Source: Rhodobacteraceae bacterium EL129
GTDB lineage: Bacteria; Pseudomonadota; Alphaproteobacteria; Rhodobacterales; Rhodobacteraceae
Assembly: GCA_900313005.1 (NCBI GenBank)
Contig: ONZJ01000002.1
Location: forward strand, 2,620,996 to 2,684,995
Length of the DNA stretch: 64,000 bases
Direction of reading: 5' to 3'
In this document: in pieces, positions 28,166 to 37,114 of the stretch
Position numbering within the stretch: position 1 is the stretch's first letter
Layout: every line of letters begins with the position of its first letter
The notes under the pieces: generated by a model
The model's database searches: none
Told to the model about the DNA's origin: nothing
What the model saw: only the letters and a program-made list of their open reading frames with translations
Translations under genes and position numbers: made by a program

Positions 28166-29101
28166 TTAGAGGTCACGGCTCGCCAGCGAGGTGACCCCAT
28201 GTGAGGAAGTAGTGATCAACTCCTCAAAGGTCTGAACCGCCTGGTTTTGGTGAATGCCTCTTTTCTTGACCAGCTTGATTTCGGAGGGTTGATCGAAACG
28301 CCCATCACCGATCGAGCGCATCTTTCCGTCCCGCACCCAGACATTTGCAAATTGTTCGGGCAGATATCCGATGTATTTCCCTGTGAGGATCAGATGCGCG
28401 ATGCCTTCGATTTGATGCGCCTGCGCATTTGTGTCCAGACCACGCGACACCGGAGCCACTTCGCGTTCGCGCAGGTAAGTGCGTTTCACATATCGGGACT
28501 TCCTCAGAGCCTCGTCGATCTTTGCGCCATCGTGTTCATTGAACAGCGGATGATCCGCACCACAGTACAGGCTTACTTTTTCAGACCCGATCGAGTGATA
28601 GATCAATCCGGGTTTGTGTTTGTGAAAGACGCCAATGCCCAGAGACGCCCTGGAATCCTGAACCGCCAGTTCGATATCGTCAGGGGCCAAGGAAAACAGC
28701 TCGATCGTCACATCCGGCGCCAAACCGACATAGTGCTGCAACGCGGTGGCAAATTGAGAGCGTTCGTTGAACACCCAATTATCAATTACAGCGATGCACA
28801 GTTTGCCGACCAGCTTACCGCGTGATCCATTGACCGTTTCACCAAACTCTCGCACCGATGCAAACAGACGCTGGGCAGCGCGGTGTACATTGTGCCCCTG
28901 TTCTGTCAACCGAAAGCCCGAGCGTCCACGCTGACACAGCTTCATCCCTAACCGGATCTCGAGATCTGAGACTTGTCGCGAAATCGTTGAGGGCGATACA
29001 TTAAGTTCGATCTGAGCGGCAGAAAATCCGCGTGCTTCGACCACCGTCGCAAACACATAGAGCAGATGAAGGTCCGCCTTGGACAGCTCAGGGGGCAGCA
29101 T
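28166..29101 (-). CDS. LysR-family transcriptional regulator
   Basis: 311 aa. The winged helix-turn-helix lies in residues 7-70 (LHLLYVFATVVEARGFSAAQ, then SPSTISRQVSDLEIRLGMKL). The remainder is the effector-binding fold. It diverges from the DDAH-like gene across 104 bp containing two TTGC/GCAA dyads (29109-29124, 29149-29161), a usual LysR arrangement. It probably controls that gene and the binding protein behind it. Confidence 0.9.
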   Translation of the reverse strand: MLPPELSKADLHLLYVFATVVEARGFSAAQIELNVSPSTISRQVSDLEIRLGMKLCQRGRSGFRLTEQGHNVHRAAQRLFASVREFGETVNGSRGKLVGKLCIAVIDNWVFNERSQFATALQHYVGLAPDVTIELFSLAPDDIELAVQDSRASLGIGVFHKHKPGLIYHSIGSEKVSLYCGADHPLFNEHDGAKIDEALRKSRYVKRTYLREREVAPVSRGLDTNAQAHQIEGIAHLILTGKYIGYLPEQFANVWVRDGKMRSIGDGRFDQPSEIKLVKKRGIHQNQAVQTFEELITTSSHGVTSLASRDL

Positions 29102-29108
29102 GAGATAC

Positions 29109-29161
29109 TTGCATATTTATGCAATCAAAGTTTCTTTGAGTGAAGTTTATTGCAACGCAAT
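29109..29161. promoter_or_regulatory. Two TTGC/GCAA dyads, putative LysR sites
   Basis: The first dyad is perfect: TTGCATA (29109-29115), TT, TATGCAA (29118-29124). The second is ATTGC (29149-29153), AAC, GCAAT (29157-29161). Both share TTGC...GCAA half-sites, and their centres are about 39 bp apart, close to four helical turns. They sit between the divergent LysR and DDAH-like genes. Confidence 0.5.
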
Positions 29162-29205
29162 CTTCTGTCAACCATTGCGTGGAGACATCTCATCAAGGGG
29201 ACAAG

Positions 29206-30099
29206 ATGAAAGACGACGCCAAGATGCTGTCGGATTGGGGCATCAACAATGATTATGCAAAACTGACCGACGTCCTGTTGGGCAAGCCCGAGTATTACAG
29301 ATGGGTTGAGGCTGGACCATTGATAGGCCGCACATTGGCCAATGCCGATAAGACGGGCCATCAGTTTGACCTGCAACTGGCGATGAAGCAGCACTCGGAT
29401 ATGGTTGCAATATACGAAGAAAACGGCGTGACCTGTCACTACCTGGATGCGGATGAAGCGCTGCACCGCAATTTCTTTGCCAGAGACAGTTCTGCAATGA
29501 CGCCCTGGGGCGCATTGATCTGTCATATGCAGCTGAAGTGTCGCCGCGCGGATTATGCCACCGCCATCAAATTTTATCAGGACAATGATATTCCGATCTG
29601 GAAATTTGCCACAGCAGGGCATTTCGAGGGTGGAGATTTCAACATTATCGAACCCGGACGCGTATTGATCGGATACTGCGGCGAGAGATCTGAGAAAGAA
29701 GGCTCCGAGCAAGTTGCCGACTATGTTCGCGCCGAGGGGTGGGAGGCTGTGGTCGCCCCGATCAGCCGCGAATTTGTGCACATGGATGGCTTGATCGTCC
29801 CCTTGGCTGAAAAACTGGTCGTCGCCTGTGTTGATGCCATGGAGCCGTGGCTGGTGGACACAGTGCGGGGCTGGGGTGTCGAGATCGTCGAAGTAGAGTA
29901 CCGCGAGGCGAAGAACCTTGGCGTCAATCTGGTGGCCCTTGGTGAGGGCAAAGTGTTGTCCATGGCAGGTGCGACCGACCTAAACGCAAAGATGCGCAGT
30001 CTTGGGTTCGAAGTGTATGATCCGGACATGTCGATGTTCACCCTGGGTGGCGGTGGCGTACATTGTCTGTGCCAAGCTCTGAACCGGCAAAACGCTTGA
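29206..30099 (+). CDS. Amidinotransferase / dimethylarginine dimethylaminohydrolase (DDAH)-like hydrolase
   Basis: 297 aa from the ATG at 29206, which has AAGGGG upstream; an in-frame ATG at 29140 would add 22 residues. The penta-repeat guanidine-modifying fold is indicated by FFARDSSAMTPWG, TAGHFEGGDFNII (Asp/Glu pair), the catalytic histidine in FVHMDGLIVPL and the C-terminal nucleophile cysteine in GGGGVHCLCQAL. Such enzymes hydrolyse methylated arginines or arginine, or transfer amidino groups. Dimethylarginine would release citrulline and dimethylamine, which fits the methylamine theme, but arginine deiminase-like activity is equally possible. Confidence 0.8.
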   Translation: MKDDAKMLSDWGINNDYAKLTDVLLGKPEYYRWVEAGPLIGRTLANADKTGHQFDLQLAMKQHSDMVAIYEENGVTCHYLDADEALHRNFFARDSSAMTPWGALICHMQLKCRRADYATAIKFYQDNDIPIWKFATAGHFEGGDFNIIEPGRVLIGYCGERSEKEGSEQVADYVRAEGWEAVVAPISREFVHMDGLIVPLAEKLVVACVDAMEPWLVDTVRGWGVEIVEVEYREAKNLGVNLVALGEGKVLSMAGATDLNAKMRSLGFEVYDPDMSMFTLGGGGVHCLCQALNRQNA

Positions 30100-30159
30100 C
30101 GGCTCACATTATTGAGCCGCACAATCGAAGAAGAATAACAACAATCCTGGGAGGATGAC

Positions 30160-31755
30160 ATGGACGCACTGAGTAAACTTACTCATCAATTGAGATCAAA
30201 AGGCATATCCAGACGGGGCTTCATGCAGCAAGGTCTTGCTGCAGGGGTCAGCCTGTCAGCATTGTCTTTTGCAGCCGATAAAGCACAGGCCGCGACGCCC
30301 AAAAAGGGTGGGCATCTCAGAATTGCTAAGGGCCACGGGTCAACCACAGACGCGCTTGATCCGGGCATTATCGAAAACGGATACACGATCGGCCTGTCTT
30401 TGGGGGGGTATCAGGGATACCTCACTCAAATTGGTGGAGATGGTAGCCTGCAGCCTTCGCTGGCAGAATCCTGGGAAGCATCTCCGGACGCGAAGACATG
30501 GACCTTCAAGCTGCGTGATGGATTGGAATTCCACAATGGGCGCAGTGTCAAAGCCTCAGATGTGATCGCCTCAATCAATCACCACCGCGGTGAAGATTCG
30601 ACATCTGCCGCGGCGCCTCTGGTGTCTTCGGTGAAAGAGTTGAATGCAGACGGTGACGGCGTGATTGTCATTGAACTGGATGCTGGCAATGCCGACTTCC
30701 CCTTTATCATGACGGATTATCATCTTCCCGTCATGCCAGCCAACGATGATGGCACGATGAACTGGCAGGATCTTGTCGGATGTGGCGCTTACAAAATCGA
30801 CAATTACAACGCCGGTGTTAGTACAACCCTATCGCGCCATGCTAATCACTGGTCCGACAGCGTCGCACATGTGGACACGGTCGAGCTTCTGTCGATCATT
30901 GATCAAAACGCTCGCACCTCGGCGATTGTTTCAGGTGATGTACATGTGATTGACCGGGTTGACCTAAAAACGGCGGCTCTCATGGGTCGCAATCCAGGCG
31001 TTAATCTTGTCACCACAACTGGCACACTGCACTATTCCCTGCCGATGTTGACCGACACAGCGCCCTTTGATGACAACAATGTTCGCTTGGCCATCAAATA
31101 CGCGGTGAACCGTCAGGAAATCGTGGACAAAATCCTCTTTGGCTACGGCGAAGTGGGCAACGACCACCCGATTGGTTCGGGTCAACGTTACTTCAACAAG
31201 GACCTGCCGCAGCGCGAATATGATCCGGACAAGGCGCGTTACTACCTCAAGCAATCCGGTCTGGATTCACTGGCGATTGAGATCGAAGCTTCGGAAGCTG
31301 CATTTGCGGGTGCTGTAGATACGGCCATCCTCATCCAAAACTCGGCCAAGGGCGCGGACATTGACCTGAAGGTCAACCGTACCCCGAATGACGGGTTCTG
31401 GGCGGAACACTGGATCAAGTCACCGTTTATCACCAGCTACTGGAGTGGCAGACCGGTGGAAGACCAGATGTTCTCGACGGCCTATCAATCGGGCGTATCC
31501 TGGAACGAAACACGTCAATCACACGAGCGTTTCGACAAGCTTCTGGTGGATGCGCGTGCCGAGTTGGATGAAGAGCTACGGCGCGGGATGTATTACGAGA
31601 TGCAGGAGATCGTTCACAACGAAGGTGGCGCTCTGATCCCGATGTATGCGTCATACGTCTTTGCGGTGGCGGACAATGTCGGCATGCCAGAACAGCTCGC
31701 GACGAACTGGGATCTGGACGGTGAACGCTGGATGGAACGTTGGTGGCTCAACTAA
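30160..31755 (+). CDS. Peptide/nickel-type ABC transporter substrate-binding protein with Tat signal
   Basis: 531 aa, SBP family 5 (DppA/OppA-like). The leader ISRRGFMQQGLAAGVSLSAL is a twin-arginine signal, with cleavage near ADKAQA. LRIAKGHGSTTDALDPGI, LAESWEASPDAKTWTFKLRD and NNVRLAIKYAVNRQEIV are family-typical. It follows the DDAH-like gene by 60 bp, so it probably delivers a guanidino or amino compound. No permease or ATPase follows: the next gene is convergent, so the partner transporter must be elsewhere. Export in folded form is unusual for this family but known. Confidence 0.9.
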   Translation: MDALSKLTHQLRSKGISRRGFMQQGLAAGVSLSALSFAADKAQAATPKKGGHLRIAKGHGSTTDALDPGIIENGYTIGLSLGGYQGYLTQIGGDGSLQPSLAESWEASPDAKTWTFKLRDGLEFHNGRSVKASDVIASINHHRGEDSTSAAAPLVSSVKELNADGDGVIVIELDAGNADFPFIMTDYHLPVMPANDDGTMNWQDLVGCGAYKIDNYNAGVSTTLSRHANHWSDSVAHVDTVELLSIIDQNARTSAIVSGDVHVIDRVDLKTAALMGRNPGVNLVTTTGTLHYSLPMLTDTAPFDDNNVRLAIKYAVNRQEIVDKILFGYGEVGNDHPIGSGQRYFNKDLPQREYDPDKARYYLKQSGLDSLAIEIEASEAAFAGAVDTAILIQNSAKGADIDLKVNRTPNDGFWAEHWIKSPFITSYWSGRPVEDQMFSTAYQSGVSWNETRQSHERFDKLLVDARAELDEELRRGMYYEMQEIVHNEGGALIPMYASYVFAVADNVGMPEQLATNWDLDGERWMERWWLN

Positions 31756-31772
31756 ATCCAGCAGGTTAAAAT

Positions 31773-31817
31773 GGGCCTGCTCTGCCGGGTGGTTTCCCGG
31801 ACCATCAGAGCGGGCCC
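31773..31817 (+). terminator. Long stem-loop after the binding-protein gene
   Basis: Arms GGGCCTGCTCTG (31773-31784) and CAGAGCGGGCCC (31806-31817) pair over 12 bp with one G-U. The inside holds a further CCGGG/CCCGG stem. It starts 17 bases after the stop codon. No T-run follows, so it may act as a transcript stabiliser or a Rho-assisted end. Confidence 0.5.
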
Positions 31818-31848
31818 AATACCTTACAATTCCATCTGCTTTGAAGAA

Positions 31849-31886
31849 TTCGGCCCTGGCGCTCATCTAGATGCACCAGGGCCGAA
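31849..31886. terminator. Stem-loop between convergent genes
   Basis: Perfect 11-bp arms TTCGGCCCTGG (31849-31859) and CCAGGGCCGAA (31876-31886) with a 16-base loop. A short GTTTT follows on the plus strand. It lies between the convergent binding-protein and dehydrogenase genes and could serve both directions. Confidence 0.55.
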
Positions 31887-31966
31887 CCACGTTTTAGACG
31901 GCAAGCCAAAAGCCGTATGAGTAGGCGGCGATGCCGTCGCACCCTGCCCCACGTCCTCCCGATCGT

Positions 31967-34411
31967 TTAACCCAGCATGCGTTTGCTTTGGGGGTCATAG
32001 AAGGGCGTCAGGCTGACCTCGGCGGGCACCTCCCTGCCTTCCACCAGAACTGAATACTCTCCTGTCTCGATCGACGCTTTGTCGGTGGTCCCGTCGGGCA
32101 AGGAGACCAGACACAGCCCCACTGCCGCGCCTGAAGTGTATCCAAAGGCCCCTGCGGTGACATATCCAACCACACTACCATCCCGCAAAACGGGTTCATT
32201 GTGATGTAACAGGGGGGTGCTGTCGCTGAGTTTGATCGAACACAGGTACGGCCCCTTGGCGTCAGCCTTGCGTGCCAGATAGGCATCACGTCCGTTAAAT
32301 GGGGTGTCTTTTTCGGGTTTACACACGAACTCCAGACCCATCTGATGTGGGGCCTCGGTATAGGCCATGTCATGGCCCCAATGCACAAACCCCTTTTCGA
32401 TGCGCAAGGCGTTCAGGGCTTCACCACCGATCAGGCGCAGGCCGTCTTGCTGTCCCGCCTCCATCAGCACGTCAAACACATGTTCCGCGAAGTCAGGTGT
32501 GACGAAGATCTCCCACCCCAGCTCGCCCGAGTAGGACAGGCGCTGGGCAAAGACCGATGCGTGGCCAATGTGGAACTGCTGGAAGCTGTTAAAGCGGAAC
32601 GCCTCGTTTGACAGATCAATATCGGACACCCGCGCCAGCACATCGCGGCTTTTGGGCCCCATGAGCCCCAGCACGCCATAAGCGGTGGTGACGTCGCGCA
32701 GTCTGACATCCTCGCTGGGCTGGATGTTGTCGCGCAGGTGCAAATAATCCCGGCGCGTATGCGAGATGGAGCTCATTACCATGTAGCTATCAGGTCCATG
32801 GCGCGCCACCGTGGCATCGCTTTCGATACCGCCACGCTCGTTGAGCATCAGGGTATAGGCGACACGGCCCGGGTTCATCGCCATATGATTGGTGCAGAGG
32901 CGTTGCAGGAAGTTTTCCGCATCAGCGCCCTCGACCATCAGCTTGCCCAGCATGGTGTAGTCGATCAGCCCCACATCTTCACGGGCGGCTTTTTGCTCTT
33001 GCTGGACATATTCGAACCAGCTGGGACGGTAGAAACTATAGTCATACTTTGCTTCAACGCCCTCAGGGGCAAACCAGCCGGGCCGTTCCCAGCCCTGAAC
33101 TTCGGCAAAGCAAGCGCCACGCGCCTTGAGCGCATGGTAAAACGGTGAGCGGCGCAGGTTACGTGCCGTTTCGCGCTGGCGGCCGGGCCAGTGCATCGCA
33201 TAGGTCAGCACCAGCGTTTCGGGACATCGCTCTTGCAGATAGATATCGCGCGCCTGAAACTCTTCGCAGCGCTTGGGGTCCATCTCGCTCAGGTCCATCG
33301 GCGGATGACCCTTCATGATCCAATCCGCAAGCGCCTTACCGGCACCGGGGCCAGATTGGATACCGGTTGAGTTAACACCCGCCAACACGAAATACCCTTT
33401 GATGTCAGGTGCTTCACCAAGGGTGAAGCGCCCATCGTAGGAATAGCTTTCGGGGCCATTAAAGAAGGTGCGAATGCCAACATCCAGCGGCACACGTTCC
33501 ATCGCCAGTTCCAATACGGACATCACATCGTCCTCTACAAAGGGCAGGCTATCGAATTCAAACGTGTTGGGGATACCCTCCTTGGCCCAGGCCTTGGCCT
33601 GGAAATGGGCAAATCCAAACAACAGCTTGCCTGCGTCTTCTTTCCAGTAGGTGCCATCGCAGTACGAGCGCAGCACGGGCAAATCACTGGGCAGGTCGGG
33701 CACGGGTTCTGTCACCAGATAGTAATGCTCGCAGGCATGCAGAGGCACGCCAACACCGTTTTGCTGGCCCAGTTCACGTGCCCACATGCCACTGCAGTTG
33801 ACGACATAATCCGCAGTGATCGTACCCTCTTCGGTTCGCACGCCCGTGGCCTTGCCACCCTCGACCAGCACTTGTTCTACTTTGATCCGCTCAAAAATCT
33901 GCGCGCCGTGCATCCGCGCGCCTTTGGCCAGGGCCTGCGTCAGATCAATCGGGTTCGCTGATCCATCACTGGGCATATAGATGCCACCCAGAACCCCCTC
34001 GGGGTTCATCAAAGGCCAGCGTTCGGATATCTCGGCGGTGCTCATAGGATGAGCTTCGATCCCAAACAAACGCGCAAAATCGGCTTTGCGCTTCAGTTCT
34101 GCATGGCGTTCCTCGTTGACCGCAATCGAGATTGAGCCCGAGCGGCGATACCCCGGGTTCTGACCGGTTTCCGCCTCGATGTCCTGCAACAGTTCAATGC
34201 CGTATTTTGCAAATGCTGTCGTGGAATGGCTGCCCTGCAATTGCCCCACCAGGCCAGCGGCATGCCAGGTTGTGCCGCTGGTCAGTTGCTTGCGCTCCAA
34301 CAGCACCACATCTTTCCAACCCTCCTTGGCCAGATGATAGGCGGCCGAGCAGCCATGGATGCCGCCGCCGATGATAACGACCTGCGCGTGAGAAGGGAGC
34401 GGTTTAGGCAT
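31967..34411 (-). CDS. FAD-dependent dimethylglycine/sarcosine dehydrogenase-like protein with GcvT domain
   Basis: 814 aa from the ATG at 34411, 9 bases after AGGA; a longer form from 34477 is less likely. The N-terminal DAO fold starts VVIIGGGIHGCSAAYHL. SGTTWHAAGL carries the histidine that holds FAD covalently in mammalian DMGDH and SARDH. The C-terminal half is an FAO/GCV_T folate-binding unit (GELGWEIFVTPDFAEHVFDV, KGFVHWGHDMAYTEAPHQMG). Such enzymes oxidise N-methyl groups and hand formaldehyde to tetrahydrofolate. It is followed on the same strand by nothing; upstream lie a racemase-family gene and a PhyH gene. The exact substrate is open. Confidence 0.9.
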   Translation of the reverse strand: MPKPLPSHAQVVIIGGGIHGCSAAYHLAKEGWKDVVLLERKQLTSGTTWHAAGLVGQLQGSHSTTAFAKYGIELLQDIEAETGQNPGYRRSGSISIAVNEERHAELKRKADFARLFGIEAHPMSTAEISERWPLMNPEGVLGGIYMPSDGSANPIDLTQALAKGARMHGAQIFERIKVEQVLVEGGKATGVRTEEGTITADYVVNCSGMWARELGQQNGVGVPLHACEHYYLVTEPVPDLPSDLPVLRSYCDGTYWKEDAGKLLFGFAHFQAKAWAKEGIPNTFEFDSLPFVEDDVMSVLELAMERVPLDVGIRTFFNGPESYSYDGRFTLGEAPDIKGYFVLAGVNSTGIQSGPGAGKALADWIMKGHPPMDLSEMDPKRCEEFQARDIYLQERCPETLVLTYAMHWPGRQRETARNLRRSPFYHALKARGACFAEVQGWERPGWFAPEGVEAKYDYSFYRPSWFEYVQQEQKAAREDVGLIDYTMLGKLMVEGADAENFLQRLCTNHMAMNPGRVAYTLMLNERGGIESDATVARHGPDSYMVMSSISHTRRDYLHLRDNIQPSEDVRLRDVTTAYGVLGLMGPKSRDVLARVSDIDLSNEAFRFNSFQQFHIGHASVFAQRLSYSGELGWEIFVTPDFAEHVFDVLMEAGQQDGLRLIGGEALNALRIEKGFVHWGHDMAYTEAPHQMGLEFVCKPEKDTPFNGRDAYLARKADAKGPYLCSIKLSDSTPLLHHNEPVLRDGSVVGYVTAGAFGYTSGAAVGLCLVSLPDGTTDKASIETGEYSVLVEGREVPAEVSLTPFYDPQSKRMLG

Positions 34412-34526
34412 GAATTGGGTCCTGTTGGAAAGTGGATCAACGTAAGGCGTGTACGGTGCCCCGCGCCCTGCTCTCATAAACCAAAGAGGCGGCCGCTGAC
34501 ACCATTTGATGCGTGGTCCGGTACAA

Positions 34527-35321
34527 TCACTGGGCTGGCATCAAGGTTGTACCGGCATGGTCAAAGATCTGCCCGTAGCCTTGCAGCTTGTCGGCGATGC
34601 CGGCACGTCTGAGGCAGCTCCAGAATTGTGCCTGATTGCTTGTGATGACCGGTTTACCGACGGTCTGTTCAAGTTCATCTGCGATTTCCAGAGCACGGAT
34701 TCCTCCGCAGCTGAGGAAAATGGCATCTGCATCCGGCTGGTCAATCTGTTGCCCGAAAGATTTCCAATACTCGGGAGTGACACGCCCCATATCCGTACCG
34801 GTCGACAAGTTTAATCCTTGTATGTCGAGAACGTCAAAGCCCTTCGCAAACAGGAACTCGGCCTCGGCGGTGTTGACCTCGTCCAGATAGGGTGTACCGA
34901 CAACCAGCTTCTGCGCGCCTAACTCTCGCAGTGCATCCACAACACCGGTGACCAGACACATAGGCCTGGCCCAGGGGGCACCTTTCCGGATTTCGTCCAT
35001 AACCCGGTCTTCGCCGATGACGATCGAGCCGCTTGTACAACTATAACTGATGACATCCGGCTTTGTATCAGGCTGCAAACGGGCCGCCGCATCCGCCATA
35101 TGATCAATATGTCGCGACAACGTTTCATTAGTCGTGATGTCATCGGTTTTCAGTCGGGTGATGTGAACGGCAACGCCGTCCGGGGCCATTGTGAAGAAGT
35201 CGCTCTCTGCCGCCAGATCCGTCGACATCAAGATGAAACCCAGCCTTGCCCGGTGGTGTTTGCCTTGATCCAAATCAGGCGCCCAAGGTTTAGACGAAAC
35301 AATGTCTCCGGATTGGAACAT
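34527..35321 (-). CDS. Asp/Glu racemase superfamily (maleate isomerase/arylmalonate decarboxylase-like)
   Basis: 264 aa. The two active-site cysteines of the fold are seen in VISYSCTSGSIV and IFLSCGGIRALEIA; the order and spacing fit maleate isomerase and arylmalonate decarboxylase rather than classical glutamate racemase. The C-terminal ITSNQAQFWSCLRRAG is also typical. It is cytoplasmic. It lies between the PhyH gene (23 bp upstream) and the DMGDH-like gene, suggesting one operon from 36208 down to 31967. The substrate is not predictable. Confidence 0.82.
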   Translation of the reverse strand: MFQSGDIVSSKPWAPDLDQGKHHRARLGFILMSTDLAAESDFFTMAPDGVAVHITRLKTDDITTNETLSRHIDHMADAAARLQPDTKPDVISYSCTSGSIVIGEDRVMDEIRKGAPWARPMCLVTGVVDALRELGAQKLVVGTPYLDEVNTAEAEFLFAKGFDVLDIQGLNLSTGTDMGRVTPEYWKSFGQQIDQPDADAIFLSCGGIRALEIADELEQTVGKPVITSNQAQFWSCLRRAGIADKLQGYGQIFDHAGTTLMPAQ

Positions 35322-35344
35322 TTCCTTAGCTCCTCTTCAAAATT

Positions 35345-36208
35345 TTAACCGGCAGCCGCCTGCTGCGCAAAGAATGACGTGTCTTTGGGCACCTCGGGTA
35401 GTTCCATCCCATAGGGCGTACAACGCACGCGGCCCGACGCCTCACCGCGTACCAACTCGTGCGTGAGGGTCGAGGGCAGATGATTGGGGCTTAGCTCAAT
35501 CGCGTCTTCCGCGTAATACGTCGAAATATAAAGCGTGCGCGATTTATCAGACAGATTGGGAGCCGAGCCGTGCAGCAGGCTTGCGTGCATCAAGCAAACC
35601 GATCCGGCCGTGCCGGTGCATTTGACGATGTTGTCTTTGTGCTGCTCAAATACCTCGTCCGAGACAGAGCCAGTGAACACGCCATTGTGCCAGTGTGAGT
35701 AAAGCGGCCCCTTGTGGGTGCCGGGAACAACTTCAAGCGGGCCGTTTTCTAGCGTGACATCATCAATGAAAAGCAGACATGTGATCATGTCGTCATTGGT
35801 CATCGGCTCAAACGGAAAATCCTGGTGAAAGTTCACCTTGGTGGCGGTGCCCGGCAGCTTGGAATTCACCTTGCCATGGTGGAACCTGATGTTTGGTCCA
35901 ATCAGTTCGGCGCAGATATCCACGGTTGCAGCATTTCGCATGACATTGGCATAGACCTCCGACACTTCCTCGGGCGATTGCACACGGCGCAGACCAGGCA
36001 CGTCGGCAGAATGCCCCGGCTGCAAATCAAACCGCGGGCGGCCATCCATCGTTTCACCGTAGTCATCAACATGGGCTCGGCTTTCTTCGACCCACTCGGC
36101 GAAGGTGTCGCGCAGCGACTTGAGCTCTTCGGGTGTCACGGCATTTTCAACAACTAATACACCGTCACGCCAAAACTGATCTTTTTGATCTTGAGTGAGA
36201 ATTGTCAT
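35345..36208 (-). CDS. Phytanoyl-CoA dioxygenase (PhyH) family protein
   Basis: 287 aa from the ATG at 36208, chosen because GGAGG lies 8 bases upstream; a longer frame from 36292 would run across the operators. The Fe(II) site is seen as H-x-D in KVNFHQDFPFEP and the distal His in MHASLLHGSAPNLSD, with an arginine for 2-oxoglutarate (SDKSRTLYIS). Members hydroxylate acyl-CoAs or small osmolytes such as ectoine. The first gene of a run with a racemase-like and a DMGDH-like gene, it is divergent from a GntR regulator across two matching operators. Confidence 0.88.
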   Translation of the reverse strand: MTILTQDQKDQFWRDGVLVVENAVTPEELKSLRDTFAEWVEESRAHVDDYGETMDGRPRFDLQPGHSADVPGLRRVQSPEEVSEVYANVMRNAATVDICAELIGPNIRFHHGKVNSKLPGTATKVNFHQDFPFEPMTNDDMITCLLFIDDVTLENGPLEVVPGTHKGPLYSHWHNGVFTGSVSDEVFEQHKDNIVKCTGTAGSVCLMHASLLHGSAPNLSDKSRTLYISTYYAEDAIELSPNHLPSTLTHELVRGEASGRVRCTPYGMELPEVPKDTSFFAQQAAAG

Positions 36209-36229
36209 AATTTTCCTCCCGTGGCCCAC

Positions 36230-36243
36230 CTGGTCTATACCAG
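36230..36243. promoter_or_regulatory. GntR/HutC-type operator 1
   Basis: CTGGTCTATACCAG: 5-bp arms CTGGT/ACCAG around CTAT, containing GTCTATAC, which fits the GT-N-TA-N-AC consensus of HutC-subfamily GntR regulators. It lies 22 bases before the PhyH start codon. Confidence 0.7.
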
Positions 36244-36251
36244 ACTCTCTC

Positions 36252-36265
36252 TTGGTATATACCAG
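36252..36265. promoter_or_regulatory. GntR/HutC-type operator 2
   Basis: TTGGTATATACCAG, with a perfect 12-bp palindrome TGGTATATACCA at 36253-36264 and core GTATATAC. Its centre is 22 bp (two helical turns) from operator 1, so two dimers could bind the same face of the DNA. It ends just before the GntR gene, suggesting autoregulation as well as control of the PhyH operon. Confidence 0.7.
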
Positions 36266-36270
36266 AAACC

Positions 36271-37050
36271 ATGCTAAGCAACTTAAAATCACAATGCGGG
36301 TTGGGAATGTCGAAAAAAATCAAACATCACACATCCTCCCCACCCCTGTTCCGGCAAATTGTAGACGCGCTGAAAGCCAAGATAACAAGTGGTGCGCTGA
36401 CCGAGCATGACGCCCTACCTTCAGAACGGACGATTGCAGATCTTCACAATGTCAGCCGCATGACAGCCCGGCGCGCTCTTGAAGCGATTGAGGTAGAAGG
36501 CCTGGCGTACAGCCAGGACCGCAAGGGGCGCTATGTCTCACCAAAGCGCCTGGACTATGACGTCAGCAGCATGGCGAACTTCGTCTCGAACGCCGCCTCA
36601 AAAGGCATCGAGATCGAAATGGAGCTGTTACAAAACGCAAATATCCGCGCCGGGGATCAACTGTCGAGGGATCTTTCGATTCCGATTGGCACGCTCCTTT
36701 ATGAAAACACCCGGCTGTTTCGGCGTGAAGGGCATGCTATTTTTCTGGAAACCGAGACCGTTGTCGCGGAAAGATGTGCGGAGTTCCTCGTTGATGCGCC
36801 TCTCCGGCAGAAAGAAAACCCTTCGGAACAAAGATACAGCTCCCTTGGGCACACAGCAGATATTATCATCCGGATGCGCGCGCTGGCCCCCGACGAAGCT
36901 GATTTTCTGGGACTTTTGCCCTATCAGGCTGGCATCGAGCAAGAACAGCTTGTCCGGGACCCTGCGGGCGATGCTTTTTGTTTTTGCCGTCAAATCTGGC
37001 GCGGAGAAACGGCGCAGTTTTCAGCCCGAGCGATCTTGAACGAGCCGTAG
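36271..37050 (+). CDS. GntR-family regulator, HutC/UTRA type
   Basis: 259 aa; an ATG at 36307 (MSKKIKHHT) is a possible later start, as neither has a strong ribosome site. The N-terminal winged helix holds LPSERTIADLHNVSRMTARRALEAIEVEGL. Residues from about 100 form a UTRA ligand domain (IPIGTLLYENTRLFRREGHA, FLETETVVAERCAEFLVD). The two GTNTANAC palindromes in front of it are the binding sites expected for this subfamily. It should repress the divergent PhyH/racemase/DMGDH-like genes until a metabolite is present. Confidence 0.9.
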   Translation: MLSNLKSQCGLGMSKKIKHHTSSPPLFRQIVDALKAKITSGALTEHDALPSERTIADLHNVSRMTARRALEAIEVEGLAYSQDRKGRYVSPKRLDYDVSSMANFVSNAASKGIEIEMELLQNANIRAGDQLSRDLSIPIGTLLYENTRLFRREGHAIFLETETVVAERCAEFLVDAPLRQKENPSEQRYSSLGHTADIIIRMRALAPDEADFLGLLPYQAGIEQEQLVRDPAGDAFCFCRQIWRGETAQFSARAILNEP

Positions 37051-37114
37051 GTCTGGCTTGATCGCCCCCCTGCGAGATGGTTTTTAGATTTGCAATCAGC
37101 GCTCCGGGGCGCTC

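Noticed and set aside
27940..28200. 86-codon minus-strand frame in the gap before the LysR gene
   Set aside because: It overlaps the LysR 3' end, lacks a ribosome site and shows no known motif; possibly a gene scrap but unsupported.
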